A stretch of 64,000 nt of DNA from Allium sativum (taxonomy: Eukaryota > Streptophyta > Magnoliopsida > Asparagales > Amaryllidaceae), in assembly GCA_030737875.1 (NCBI GenBank), contig CM060922.1, positions 760,875,603-760,939,602 of the forward strand. Direction: 5' to 3'. Each line of letters opens with the position of its first letter. Within the stretch, counting starts at the first letter, position 1. Below the pieces are notes generated by a model. The model did no database searches and was not told where the DNA came from. It was given only the letters and a program-made list of their open reading frames with translations. This document shows, piece after piece, positions 49,225 to 59,853 of this stretch. The position numbers and the translations under genes were made by a program.

Positions 49225-51568
49225 TTGGGTGGAATACGACAATTAATGAACCTTTGACATGAGGTTAGACTCAGTTTGTGGTGTAAATTTGCCCGGAACC
49301 GCCCGACAAATCCAGTAGCCACAAAGCGTCAGTCTAATGTGAGAGGTCGAAGGTCGAATTGTAGGCATAACGATTTATGACAAGAGGTTAGACTCAGTTT
49401 GTGGTGTAAATCTGCCCGGAACCGCCCGGCAAATCCACTGGCCACAAAGTGCACGGTCTAATGTGAGAGGTCATGTTTTCATTCGTCATAATGAATGAAT
49501 TAAGGAATACTAACCATAATAAGACATGGGTATGGTTAGAGGGTTAGGTGGAATGACACTGAAATTTGACATGTAAATAGGGTCCTAACCGGTATGAGTT
49601 AAGAACACGTAAAACTTATAAGTGTGAACTTTACCAATTTGACATGACATATAGGTGGGTTAAGTCAACATGAACCGATAAACGACACTTGCTAGGGTTA
49701 AGTCATGAATCGCTAGAAAATACTTAACCATTATAGCATGTTAATTAGACAAGTGGATAAAGTTAAGTAAAGTGAGAACACCTAACTAATACAACGGGTT
49801 AATTAGACAAGTGGTTGCAGTTAAGTAATAAAACTTAACCAACATAACATGACAAGCAAGTGGGTTATGTTAACTTGAATAGGTTGGTAACACTTAACCA
49901 TTATAACATGACTAGCGAATGGGTTGGTTTAACTTGAATGGGATGATAACACCCAACCGATACAACCTGATGTGTCGTAGGGTTAAGTAAATACACGAGA
50001 GTAACACTTAACCATTATAATATGGCTAGTGGATGGGGTTGAGTTAACATACACTTAACCAATCTAACGTGAGGTGTGGTAAGGGTTAAGTTAACACAAG
50101 GAAGAACGCTTAACCAATGTAACAAGACATGCGGTAGGGTTAAGTAACACAAGAAAGAACACTTAACCAAGGTAACATGATGGGGGGTGGGGTTAAGTTA
50201 ACTTGAATGGATAACACTTAACCAACCTGTGGGGTATACGAATAGACCTTAGGAAAACCCTATTAGCGGGACCCGTTTCAGTAGTAACCCACATTAGGTA
50301 TAAACGGTACCCTGAGCTAGGCAGGGTGGGACACGATTACTGGGCTGATTGTAAGCGGTCAAAACGGCGGCGGGAGATGCAGCAGTGCAGGTTCCGACGG
50401 ACTACGGGCGTGCACGTATTCCAGAGTGGAAAATTTAGCCACTGGGCATCAGTAGGTATAAAACTGTGCATCAAAAATGGTGTTGGGGTTGCCATCCTAG
50501 GGATTGATACACCCTAGGGTGGGACCAGCACAGGTATCTACAAGTAGGGGGCCGCAAGAACTAGGTCAAGTAGGAGCCGATCGATTAGGGTAGTAAGGAT
50601 ACATCTAACACATTCATGGAAATTGGGCTGGCTGAGGTGAAACCCTCAAATTAGATGTAGTCCTGAAGGCTACCACAACTACGGGGTTGGGATAACCTTA
50701 GTATATAACACATGTTAAACATTGTAAGTAAGAGCCGATCAAATAGGTACGGTGGGGACACGAAACTGTCAATATGAGGTAGGACCCTCATCGTAGGATA
50801 TGTACCTGTAAAACTATCATGTGGGTTATGGGGAATCACTTATCTTGTAATTATAACTAAGTAAACTAATTGGAACGCTAGTTAGGTGGTGCAGAGAATA
50901 TAGGAAATCAAGGAAAATAGTGAAATGGTGAAGCTTAGAAATCTTGCGATGTTATACTTTATAGAAACCTTGTGATGTGATACTTGGTTGGAACCTTGTG
51001 ATGATACTCTTGATAGGAAGCATGGGATGTTATACTTGATTCATCGTGCCTGTAGCTTACCTTGTCATCATGCTTATGTTTACTTTCATTTTATTCATGC
51101 CATATTATCTTCACCTGTTTTTATGCTGAAAGTCACTAGGACTTACTCAGTGTTTATGACTGACCCGGTTTGTTCGCCTCTTTTTCTTCCGTTCCCTCCC
51201 CCCCGGTTCGCAGGGTGGGAATACAGCTTAGTTCGAATCTTTCCAAGTCCCAAGGCTCTTTTATGTATAGCTTGGATTTCTCTTGGCTATGGCTTGCTTT
51301 GCTTTATTGGGGAATACTGCAGTTTATTTTTATGCTTCTTTGTTTTTGAGCAAGACAGATATTTTAGCTATGTAATCGAGTATTGGAAGTTGATGGGCTT
51401 TTATTGTAAACAATTATATTTAATAAATGATTTGAAGTATTTCTACTTTACTTTCTGCTGTTTTTATATATGTCTGTCTTGTAATATTTCTGTTCCAGTA
51501 CCCATAATACTCCATTGAAGTTAAGGCATTCCCTTTGTGAGTGACCTTAACGGATGTGGGGTGTTACA
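49225..51568 (+). repeat. Right LTR of element A, segment 3
   Basis: Aligns with 15,106-17,434 plus 21,176-21,186 of the left LTR, with about 3% differences by eye. It includes the hairpin pair, the GGTTAAGT array and the end GGATGTGGGGTGTTACA, uninterrupted here. The right target duplication ATTTA follows at 51,569-51,573. Confidence 0.92.
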
Positions 51569-51573
51569 ATTTA

Positions 51574-51812
51574 ATAAACATAGATTTGACTATAGGTCAA
51601 TTCCATGTACTTTTCTTGGTTATACTACAAATAAAAAAGGTTACAAGTGTCTGATTAATAGTGGAAGAATTTATATATCCAGACATGCTATCTTTAATGA
51701 GAAAGTGTTTCCATTTAAAAGTGACACATGCAAAACTACAAATAAAATTTATAATCCAAAGATTTTAGTTCCAGAATTTCCTGAACAATCTAGTGACACT
51801 GTGCATGTGCAA
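51574..51812 (+). pseudogene. copia integrase C-terminal region, between elements A and D
   Basis: The reading resumes after element A with NKHRFDYRSIPCTFLGYT, SGRIYISRHAIFNE and VFPFKS, the usual tail of the copia integrase domain before RT. About 79 codons are open, and the frame runs into element D at 51,813. The TSD TGCAA is at 51,808-51,812. The ATG seen at 51,537 belongs to the A LTR and is not a start. Confidence 0.9.
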
Positions 51813-54708
51813 TGTAACACCCCACCTCCGCCAATGCCACTCTTGCAAGCACACTAGCTTTGGAGGGGCGTTAAACAAGGTAAACATGCATGCAGATATC
51901 ACAAGACAGAACATATAAGTAAAAACAGAGTAAATAAAGCAGCGGATAAAACTAACATTTCAAAACCATAGTCAAGTTACATCAAAGTACTTGGTCATTA
52001 TTTTCCACAAAACATAGTCTGGAAACATCAACTGAAAACTAGAAAGAAAATCATAAAGTAACTATCCCCAAGGTAGAATAAAGCCATAGCGTGCTCAAGT
52101 CCAAACCGTACATGAGCTATCCAGAAAAGCAGCTAAAGATCCAAGCTAGGTACTGGTGTTCCCACCCTGTAAACCTGGGGGGGGGGGGAAACGGAAGAAA
52201 AGAGGCGAAAGAAAACGGGTCAGTCAAAAAGACTGGTAAGTCCTATCTACTATTAGTATAAAAACTAATAAAGTTAACTGGTCATGTAAACCAGAGATGA
52301 GATGTAGGGTGATAACTGGCATGGTGAAAAGTTAACAAGATAGATCAAGTGTGGCATCGCATATACAAGGTTAAGTTTTTGCACCAAGTGTACTAGTATT
52401 CCAACCCATGTCAAGTATAAATAAGAATTGATCCCTTGGCCCAAAGCTGGCCCACATCATGAGATGACCTAAATCGAGGTCCAACTATTCGGTCTAGTCG
52501 ATCGGCTCCCTATAAGCCTAACTCGTCGTGTATCGGTGTCATACGGCTTAATCGTGGAATGTAGTTAACTGTGCAAGGTCCACCCCAGGGTGTATCCAGT
52601 CCCAAGGTGTAAACCACAGACACAATTCAAGCACGCACAGTCTAAACCTACTGGTGTCCATGTTCAACTCCGGACTTAATGTGCACGACCATGGTCCGCC
52701 TGAACAACCGGTGCACCCTTCAGCCGTCTCTTTTGGTCTCTTACAATCAGTTCAGTAATCGTGCCCCACCCTAGCCTAGTCCAGGGTACCCATGATACTT
52801 CCAAGTAGGTTACTGCTGAAAAGGACCACATAACTAGGATTTCAAGTGGGTTAAGTGTGGTTAACCCTATCCTAACCATGTATTGAGTTGGTCAAGTGTA
52901 TTCAAGCAGTTCATGACTTAACCCTATCAATACATCGGGTTTAATTGGTTAAGTATTCAAGTAGTCTAGGTCTTAACCCTACCAATCCATCGTGTTTAAT
53001 TGGTTAAGTATACTCAAGTAGTCCATGACTTAACCCTACCAATCCATCGTGTTTAATTGGTTAAGTATTCAAGTAGTCCATGACTTAACCCTATCATGTG
53101 GCATTAATTAATTTAATGCACCCAACCTCTCACATTAGACCTTGTTGTGGTTACTAGTTAAGCCGGGCGGGTCCGGGTAGCTTTACACCACAACTTAGTC
53201 TAACCTCGGGTTTCGAGTGCGACATGACCAACTACTCACATTGGGTCCTATTGTTTGTAGCCACTAGTTAAGCCGGTCGGTTCCGGGTAGATTTATGCTA
53301 CAAACTCAACCCAACCTCGAGTTGGCCACACTCATATTTTCTAAGTGTCATGTCCATCATTATGTTTACAAACATAATCACAAGTCAATGTTCATATCAT
53401 ATTTTAAAACCATGTTTTCATGTCATTAATATTACCCAAACCCAACGCATTCCCATCGCATGTACGTTTCGCATAACATAACATAGATCAAAAGAGGGAA
53501 CTTGGCAAAAACATGACAAAAGGGCATAAGGTAATAAGGTTGGCCACAAGTTAAACATGGTGGCATATGAGGCATAAATATGTTCATTTAAACTTGCATG
53601 TTACATGCATAACATTCAAACTTAGCGAATAGGTGATACATGGTCCTAGATGACATAGGATGATGACTAGAAGTTCGCATATAACATTATATGCAAGTTA
53701 TCATAAAGGTTATGAGAGTTCTCATGTTGCATAATGCAACATTTCAACATAAAGCTTATAGCTTTTAGCCCACAAGGTCAAGGTGATAGCTTTACAAACA
53801 TGCATAGAATAAACTTATGCATAACATGTTAGAATCAAAGCACATATCATACTTAGGCCCAAACTCAAACTTGCAACATGTCACATTTAACTTCATAGTT
53901 AGAATCTAAGAGTAGTATAGGGCTTACAATGCTATGAAGACTTATAAAATAAAATAAGATTGGGACGAAGCCAATAGCAACTCTAAACACTCCCAAATGA
54001 TAAGCTCCAATGAAAACCCAAGCAAAAGATCCTTGCTTTGATGAAGAAAGATTGAACTTTGGCCTTAAATCAAGCTTAGAAACTCTCAAACAAGCTTAGG
54101 AACTCTTATATGAATGAAGATGGAGGCTATGACAAGAGGGTGGAGGCCATGATTAAACATTTTGGCATAGTTTAGTTATAGGATTGATTTATGATGATTT
54201 AGGCTAGGTATTAGGGTCTTTTTATAGATGATTAGGTTAATTTAGACCATAGGATTAACCCTAATTCAGATCTGGGCCATCAATTCATGTCACTAGCCTC
54301 CAAAACAGGTCCAAAAAGCCAAAATAGGTGCACCAGGCCGACCTGGCCGACCAGGGAGGTCGACCCCCAGGTCGACTCTTGTGTCGACCTGGTTGGGGGG
54401 AGGTCGACCCTAGTGTCGACCCCCCTGTCGACCTGTCTGGGCGGGAATTTTCCCGCCCAGTCTGTTTTGGTTGAATTTGAATTCTAAATTCAAATTTGAA
54501 CTGTTTTTGAACTTGAAATTTTCTGAAAACTTTGACGGGCCATAACTTGGTCATACGGACTCCGATTTTCGAAAAATCGGACTCTATTTCGCGTATTTTT
54601 CCGAGATGAACGCAATGGCACAGCCCGTTTCCCTTGATTCAAATTTTAATATTTAATTCTGCCTTGATTTATGTTATAACATGTTATTCAAAAATACGGG
54701 TTGTTACA
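51813..54708 (-). repeat. 3' LTR of element D
   Basis: In minus orientation it runs TGTAACAACCCG ... GGTGGGGTGTTACA. It contains the family features in reverse: GGTCGACC sites (54,345-54,435), a GGTTAAGT-type array (52,845-53,100), the hairpin pair (53,125-53,335) and a C-rich run near 52,180. Confidence 0.95.
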
Positions 54709-55295
54709 TCCTCCCCACCTTAAAGGATTTCGTCCCCGAAATCTTCAAGTTAGGAAGAACGTATCCTACCATCCATCATCCATCTGCTCAAAACATCATC
54801 CACAAGTAATCATTGTCCTTAAAAGATTTCTAATGCTGTATGAACATATGCAAAAGTGTGTGTATATGCACCTATCTAATGCGAAGATCAGGTGGTTACT
54901 GATTCAGTAAACCTCCTTAATGCAAAATATGTTTGTGCAATGCGTCCATATGTATGCAAATTCCTAACATAACTTATAGTCTCTACATGAGTGCACATAA
55001 CATCCGTCCATATGCAACATCCACGTGATAGCATACAAGTTTCATCCATGAATAAGCATAAACACTCATGCATATGCGGTATGAAAGGGTGTGAGCCGAT
55101 CTTAGTGCCTAACGTGTATCATGCATCCACGAGTATCCACTTGCAAACACTTGCAACCACTGGCAAACATCAAGCATAACATGTTTCAACCAAGGGTTTC
55201 TACCTAAGGTTCTCATGACAAGATTTACGAAACTAGATAAACATGGATAGCAAAAGAAAGATATACCAACTAGGAAAAGAGATTGAAAATGTACC
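54709..55295 (-). other. 3' untranslated region and polypurine tract of element D
   Basis: Next to the 3' LTR, the minus strand reads TCCTTTAAGGTGGGGAGGA (54,727-54,709), preceded by CGGGGACGAAA, a typical chromovirus plus-strand primer context. The rest has no coding similarity and includes TTGCAAGTG-type repeats near 55,135-55,170. Confidence 0.88.
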
Positions 55296-57155
55296 CTAAA
55301 AAAGAAATGGATAAAGCCCACGCATCTTCTCCTCGGTTTCCCAAGTTGTGTCTTCCTCTGCTTCACTCCATTGCACCTTAACAAGCTTAACTTCTTTGCT
55401 TCTTAGCTTCTTTGTCTCTGTTTCCATGATACGAATCGGAGCTCGTCTCAGGGTTGCCTCTTTCTCCACCTCCATGTCTTCAAGAATGCTAGGTTCAACC
55501 ACCTCAGCGGACTCATGTAGGCACTTTCGGAGATGAGAGACATGAAAGACATTATGTACTCCGGCCAGCTTCTCGGGCAATTCCACCTTATAAGCCATCT
55601 TCCCAATTCTTTCTATGATAGGGAAGGGTCCTACGAACCTTGGTGCCAGCTTCCCCACTGCTCCAAAACGAACCACATTACGCAAAGGAGAAACCTTCAC
55701 AAAGACCATATCTCCAACTTCGAATTCCAAATCTGTCCTTCGCTTGTCAGCATAGGATTTCTGTCTGTCTTGGGCCGCTTTCATCCGTCTTCTCACCAAT
55801 TCAACTTTCTCGGATGTGTCCCGTATCATATCGGGCCCAAGTATAAGCCTATCCGTTGTCTCCCACCAACAAGATGGTGACCTACACGGCCTCCCATACA
55901 GAGCTTCAAATGGTGCCATCCCTATGCTAGCTTGATAGCTATTATTATAAGCAAACTCCACAAGAGGGAGGTGGTCTTCCCAAGTACCACCAAAGTCAAG
56001 AACACAAAGCCTCAAGAGATCTTCTAGCACTCTATTCACCCTTTCGGTTTGGCCATCTGTCTGGAGGTGATAGGCTGTACTTAGATTCAATCGCGTACCC
56101 ATCGCTTCTTGCAAACTATTCCAGAACTGGCTAGTGAAGATAGGGTCACGATCGCTAACTATGCTAGAAGGAACCCCATGCAATCTCACTATCTCTCGAA
56201 GATAAACAGATGCTAGCCATGATGCGGTCCTCTTGCTCTTCACTAGAATGAAATGAGCACTCTTCGTAAGTCTATCAACTATGACCCATATGCTCGTATT
56301 CCCTTTCCTTGACCTAGGCAATCCGTCCACAAAATCCATAGAGATACTTTCCCACTTCCATTGCGGGACCTCTAATGGATGTAATAGCCCACCGGGTTTC
56401 TTCGACTCGGCTTTCACTTGTTGGCACACCATGCACTTTGAAATATACTCTGCCACATCCTTCTTCATTCCAGCCCAAAAGAAAATGCGCTTCATATCCC
56501 TATACATCTTATCTCCTCCAGGATGTATAGTCATCTTCGAGTGATGCGCTTCTTCGAGAACTTTATGCACCAAGTTTCCCACTTGTGGGACGCATAGCCT
56601 TCCATCACGCCTTAGCCAACCCTTGTCATCAATAGTATATCTAGCAAGGTGACTAGACGTCTCACCACGAATCAACTTGTCCATGATCTCGACTATCTGC
56701 GGATCTTCCTTCTGCGAAGTCCCTATTTGATCAAGAAGTATAGGTCTAAGCTCAAGAGATGCCAACGAACCCGTCATCGACTCAACAGCTGTTGTAAAAT
56801 CAAAGGTTGCCAAGAACTCTAGGCTCCTCATCTCAACAAACAAGGGACTCAAAGTCAACCTACTTCTGCTTAGTGCATCTGCCACAACATTACCCTTTCC
56901 AGGGGTATAAGCTATCTCGAAGTCATAAGATGCCAAGAATTCCATCCACCTTTGATGCCTAAGATTCAGATCTTTCTGTGAGAAGAGGTGCTTGAGTGAC
57001 TTGTGATCAGTATACAACTCAAACCTTTCGCCCAGAAGATAGTGGCGCCAGGATTTGAGAGCAAAGATGATCGCCGCCAACTCCAAATCATGAGTGGGAT
57101 AGTTCTTCTCATGAACTTTAAGTTGCCTACCCCGATAACATATCACTCTTCCTTC
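55296..57155 (-). CDS. Element D pol, part 2: RNase H, integrase, chromodomain
   Basis: Continues the frame of the upstream part after the TAG at 57,158-57,156. RNase H continues with HDLELAAIIFALKSW and YTDHKSLKHLF. Integrase has an HHCC zinc region (HHSKMTIHPG ... CMVCQQ) and a D-D-E core at MDFVDGLP, VSDRDPIFTSQFW and TDGQTERVNRVLED. A GPF/Y-like module (KLAPRFVGPFPI) is followed by a chromodomain-type end, VQWSEAEEDTTWETEEKM, as in chromoviruses, where it is thought to guide integration to heterochromatin. About 620 codons are open. No start of its own is expected, since it is part of one polyprotein. Confidence 0.93.
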   Translation of the reverse strand, partial: EGRVICYRGRQLKVHEKNYPTHDLELAAIIFALKSWRHYLLGERFELYTDHKSLKHLFSQKDLNLRHQRWMEFLASYDFEIAYTPGKGNVVADALSRSRLTLSPLFVEMRSLEFLATFDFTTAVESMTGSLASLELRPILLDQIGTSQKEDPQIVEIMDKLIRGETSSHLARYTIDDKGWLRRDGRLCVPQVGNLVHKVLEEAHHSKMTIHPGGDKMYRDMKRIFFWAGMKKDVAEYISKCMVCQQVKAESKKPGGLLHPLEVPQWKWESISMDFVDGLPRSRKGNTSIWVIVDRLTKSAHFILVKSKRTASWLASVYLREIVRLHGVPSSIVSDRDPIFTSQFWNSLQEAMGTRLNLSTAYHLQTDGQTERVNRVLEDLLRLCVLDFGGTWEDHLPLVEFAYNNSYQASIGMAPFEALYGRPCRSPSCWWETTDRLILGPDMIRDTSEKVELVRRRMKAAQDRQKSYADKRRTDLEFEVGDMVFVKVSPLRNVVRFGAVGKLAPRFVGPFPIIERIGKMAYKVELPEKLAGVHNVFHVSHLRKCLHESAEVVEPSILEDMEVEKEATLRRAPIRIMETETKKLRSKEVKLVKVQWSEAEEDTTWETEEKMRGLYPFLF

Positions 57156-59663
57156 CTACATCAGAACAGCACCTAACCCCATGCCACATGCATCGGTGTA
57201 CACGGTAAACATCTTACCGCCATCAGGTAATGCCAAAACTGGAGCTGTAGTAAGGGCCCTCTTGAGCCTTTGAAAAGCAAGCTCACATTCTAAGTCCCAT
57301 GCAAAGACTAGGTTCTTCTTCGTCAATCTAATAAGAGGGGCTGAAATCTTAGCGAAGTCCCTGATGAACTTCCTATAGTAGCCCGCCAGACCGAGGAAGC
57401 TTCTTACTTCGGTTGCATTCCTGGGAGTCTTCCAGTCTTGAACTGCAACTACTTTCGCGGGATCCACCGCTATGCCTTGCTTAGAAACTATATGTCCAAG
57501 AAACCGAACTTCCCTTCTCCAGAAATGGCATTTGGAGAACTTGGCTTTCAACTGATGAGCTCTAAGCGTATCCATTACTTCCTTGAGATGTCTAGCATGT
57601 TCTTCCTCATCCTTTGAGAAAATCAGGATATCATCCACGAAGACAACTACAAACTTGTTAAGGAACTCCCTGAACACCCTACTCATCAAATCTACGAAGT
57701 AGGCGGGTGCATTAGTCAAACCGAATGGCATGACAAGCCATTCAAAGAATCCATCTGGAGTCCTAAACGCAGTTTTATCAATACTATTCTCAGCCACTCT
57801 TAGCTGATGAAATCCGGTGGCTAGATCGAACTGAGAGAAAATAGAAGCACCAACAAGCTGGTCAAAGAGATCATCAATCCTCGGTAACGGGTGCCTATTC
57901 TTCTTTGTCAGCTTGTTCAACTCTCGATAATCAACACATAGACGAAGCGAACCATCCGCCTTAGTAGCGAATACCACAGGAGCACCCCATTCAGAAATGC
58001 TTCGCCTAATAAAATTCTTCTCAAGCAACTCCTTGATTTGCTTACTGAGCTCCCTTCTTTCACGTGGGGTCATGTGCCTAACGGGCAATGATACTTGCTT
58101 GGCATTATCGACTAGATAAATGCGGAAATCTATCTCTCGTTTAGGGGGTAACCCCTTAACTTCTTCAAAGACATCAGAATAGTCTCGGACCACCCTTACA
58201 GATTGCAGATCATCGATGGACGAGTCAAGAGATTCAAGATAACATAACATGATGGGACCTCTAGGGTTGCAAGAAATTTCTAGGGTATTACCGAGGCGAG
58301 TCATGAGCCTCACCACCCTATGCTCACAATCGAGGATGGCTCCATAACTGGACAACCAATCCATGCCCGAAATCAACCCGTATCCCGTGAATCCGAGAAC
58401 ATAAGCATTACACGTGAATTCTACGGTCAAGATAGAAATCTTCAAATCCACACAAATCATAGATAGATGGGCGGAACCCCCAATTGGATTTGAAACACTA
58501 ACGGGATCCTCAACTAGACTAGTACTTAGGTGCAAACTTTCAACAAGATCAGAAGAAATAAAACTATGCGATGCGCCAGAATCAAATAAGGTGCGAACAG
58601 GATAATCAGAAATATAAACAAGGCTTTCTACAGAAATACTACCTCGGTCCTGAACTGGAGCAGTGTTGAGGGCATGCACTTGCCCTCCAGAAGGTCCTGC
58701 ACGCTGAGTCTGTCCTTGCCCTTGTCCTTGCTTCTTGGGGCAATCCTTGCTAAGGTGTCCAGGCTCTCCACAGTGAAAGCATTCGCCCAACTTCCTCTTC
58801 TTCTTTCTGCAATCTTTGGCTATGTGCCCACCAATCCCACAGAAGTTGCATTTTCTTGGGTCCTTTGCCTTGCTGTTGTTGGCCTTATTGCCTTTGTTGT
58901 TCTTGTTGTTCTTGTTGTTCTGATTGCTCTGATTTCCTCCCCACTTGGAGTCCGTCTTCTTGGCTTGAGTCTCATTAGGCTTGACTTCTTTCTTGCCATT
59001 CTTATCGTCTCCTTGAAGAAATGCCATGTCCACTAGGCCTTCAAAAGTGGCCCCCATGGGTATATGAGACAGGGCCAAACCTTGTAATGGCTCATTCAAC
59101 CCTCGTGCAAAGCGTAAAGCCTTCTTCTGGGGAGTATTAACCATGTCCAAACCGAATCGAGCGAGCTGGTTAAACTTATTCACATACTCCCTCACTGTCA
59201 TGTCCCCTTGCTTCAAAGATATAAACTTCTCCAATTGCAGATTCGCCTCAGCAGATGATAGAAACTTAAGCCCAAACCTCGTCCTAAAGTCGGCCCAAGT
59301 CTCTATAGGCCTAGTAGCATTGGTGACCTCCCACCAATAAGCAGCTTCTTCTTTCAATAGCCACGCTGCCAACAGAACTTTTCTATGGTCTTCCACATCA
59401 AAGATGGCGAAGAGATCTTCAGTTTCTTTCAACCAATTTCTTGCCTCCACAAAAGTCTCCGTCCCAATAAAATTCTTGCCACCCATTGCCTTAAAGTCTT
59501 TGCAAACCTTAGCGAAATCTGCTTGTGGATTCTGAGGAGGAGGAGGAGGGACCTCAGTTACGGTGGGGGTGTTTGCTGGGCCCACATCGTTGGCCCTAGC
59601 TTCCAAGTACCTCCGGAACCATCCGGGAATGGTTACTCCCTCGGGAAGGTTAAGATCGGCCAT
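57156..59663 (-). CDS. Element D gag-pol, part 1: gag, protease, RT, start of RNase H
   Basis: The frame has 835 codons from ATG 59,663 to TAG 57,158-57,156. Gag core at about residues 60-230. Two zinc knuckles of CX2CX4HX4C type at residues 272-285 ([14 protein letters not shown]) and 295-308 ([14 protein letters not shown]), unusual but known in this lineage. Protease active site DSGAS with Asp at residue 361. RT catalytic FVDD at residues 675-678. RNase H begins near residue 822 (YTDACG), and the stop falls 11 residues after its first catalytic Asp. A basic Asn/Lys-rich stretch precedes the knuckles. The start is the first ATG after a ~176 bp leader and gives a standard gag N-terminus. Confidence 0.94.
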   Translation of the reverse strand: MADLNLPEGVTIPGWFRRYLEARANDVGPANTPTVTEVPPPPPQNPQADFAKVCKDFKAMGGKNFIGTETFVEARNWLKETEDLFAIFDVEDHRKVLLAAWLLKEEAAYWWEVTNATRPIETWADFRTRFGLKFLSSAEANLQLEKFISLKQGDMTVREYVNKFNQLARFGLDMVNTPQKKALRFARGLNEPLQGLALSHIPMGATFEGLVDMAFLQGDDKNGKKEVKPNETQAKKTDSKWGGNQSNQNNKNNKNNKGNKANNSKAKDPRKCNFCGIGGHIAKDCRKKKRKLGECFHCGEPGHLSKDCPKKQGQGQGQTQRAGPSGGQVHALNTAPVQDRGSISVESLVYISDYPVRTLFDSGASHSFISSDLVESLHLSTSLVEDPVSVSNPIGGSAHLSMICVDLKISILTVEFTCNAYVLGFTGYGLISGMDWLSSYGAILDCEHRVVRLMTRLGNTLEISCNPRGPIMLCYLESLDSSIDDLQSVRVVRDYSDVFEEVKGLPPKREIDFRIYLVDNAKQVSLPVRHMTPRERRELSKQIKELLEKNFIRRSISEWGAPVVFATKADGSLRLCVDYRELNKLTKKNRHPLPRIDDLFDQLVGASIFSQFDLATGFHQLRVAENSIDKTAFRTPDGFFEWLVMPFGLTNAPAYFVDLMSRVFREFLNKFVVVFVDDILIFSKDEEEHARHLKEVMDTLRAHQLKAKFSKCHFWRREVRFLGHIVSKQGIAVDPAKVVAVQDWKTPRNATEVRSFLGLAGYYRKFIRDFAKISAPLIRLTKKNLVFAWDLECELAFQRLKRALTTAPVLALPDGGKMFTVYTDACGMGLGAVLM

Positions 59664-59853
59664 ACTGAAAAAGAAAAAGATAGATTCAGAACGAGGAAAC
59701 GAAGGATAGTGCTAATGGCTTTTGGGGAATAGCCTTTTAAAATAACTAGACTTTTCTTGGAAAATACTTAATTGGTTTTGAAAATAGTTTTTCAAAAGGT
59801 AAGTTTTTAAAAACCTTTTGCTCAAATCTTGTAAACCTGGCTCTGATACTAAA
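59664..59853 (-). promoter_or_regulatory. Primer binding site and leader of element D
   Basis: In minus orientation, two bases after the LTR end comes TAGTATCAGAGC (59,851-59,840), one base off the iMet primer-site sequence TGGTATCAGAGC. The remaining leader to the gag ATG shows no other feature. Confidence 0.88.

Larger units (their letters stand above)
13466..51568 (+). mobile_element. Element A: Tekay/Del-like chromovirus with three nested insertions
   Basis: The element starts TGTAACAACC and ends GGGGTGTTACA, and is flanked by ATTTA. LTR pieces total about 3.98 kb on each side once nested DNA is removed: left 13,466-17,434 plus 21,176-21,186; right 23,586-23,851, 38,098-39,474 and 49,225-51,568. 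The primer site is at 21,189 and the polypurine run at about 23,572-23,585. The interior is only 2.4 kb and full of stops, so transposition would need help from a relative. Lineage is inferred from LTR ends and from remnants similar to element D. Confidence 0.93.

Noticed and set aside
51537..51857. A 106-codon gene starting at 51,537
   Set aside because: It begins in the LTR of A and ends in the LTR of D; only 51,574-51,812 is real copia integrase sequence.
52920..53100. Telomere-like repeats (TTAACCCTA)
   Set aside because: Units are ~55-60 bp with other sequence between and belong to the LTR array; not a (TTTAGGG)n interstitial telomere.
54287..54554. Overlapping frames in GGTCGACC-rich LTR sequence
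   Set aside because: The same zone occurs in all LTRs of the family and lies outside gag-pol.
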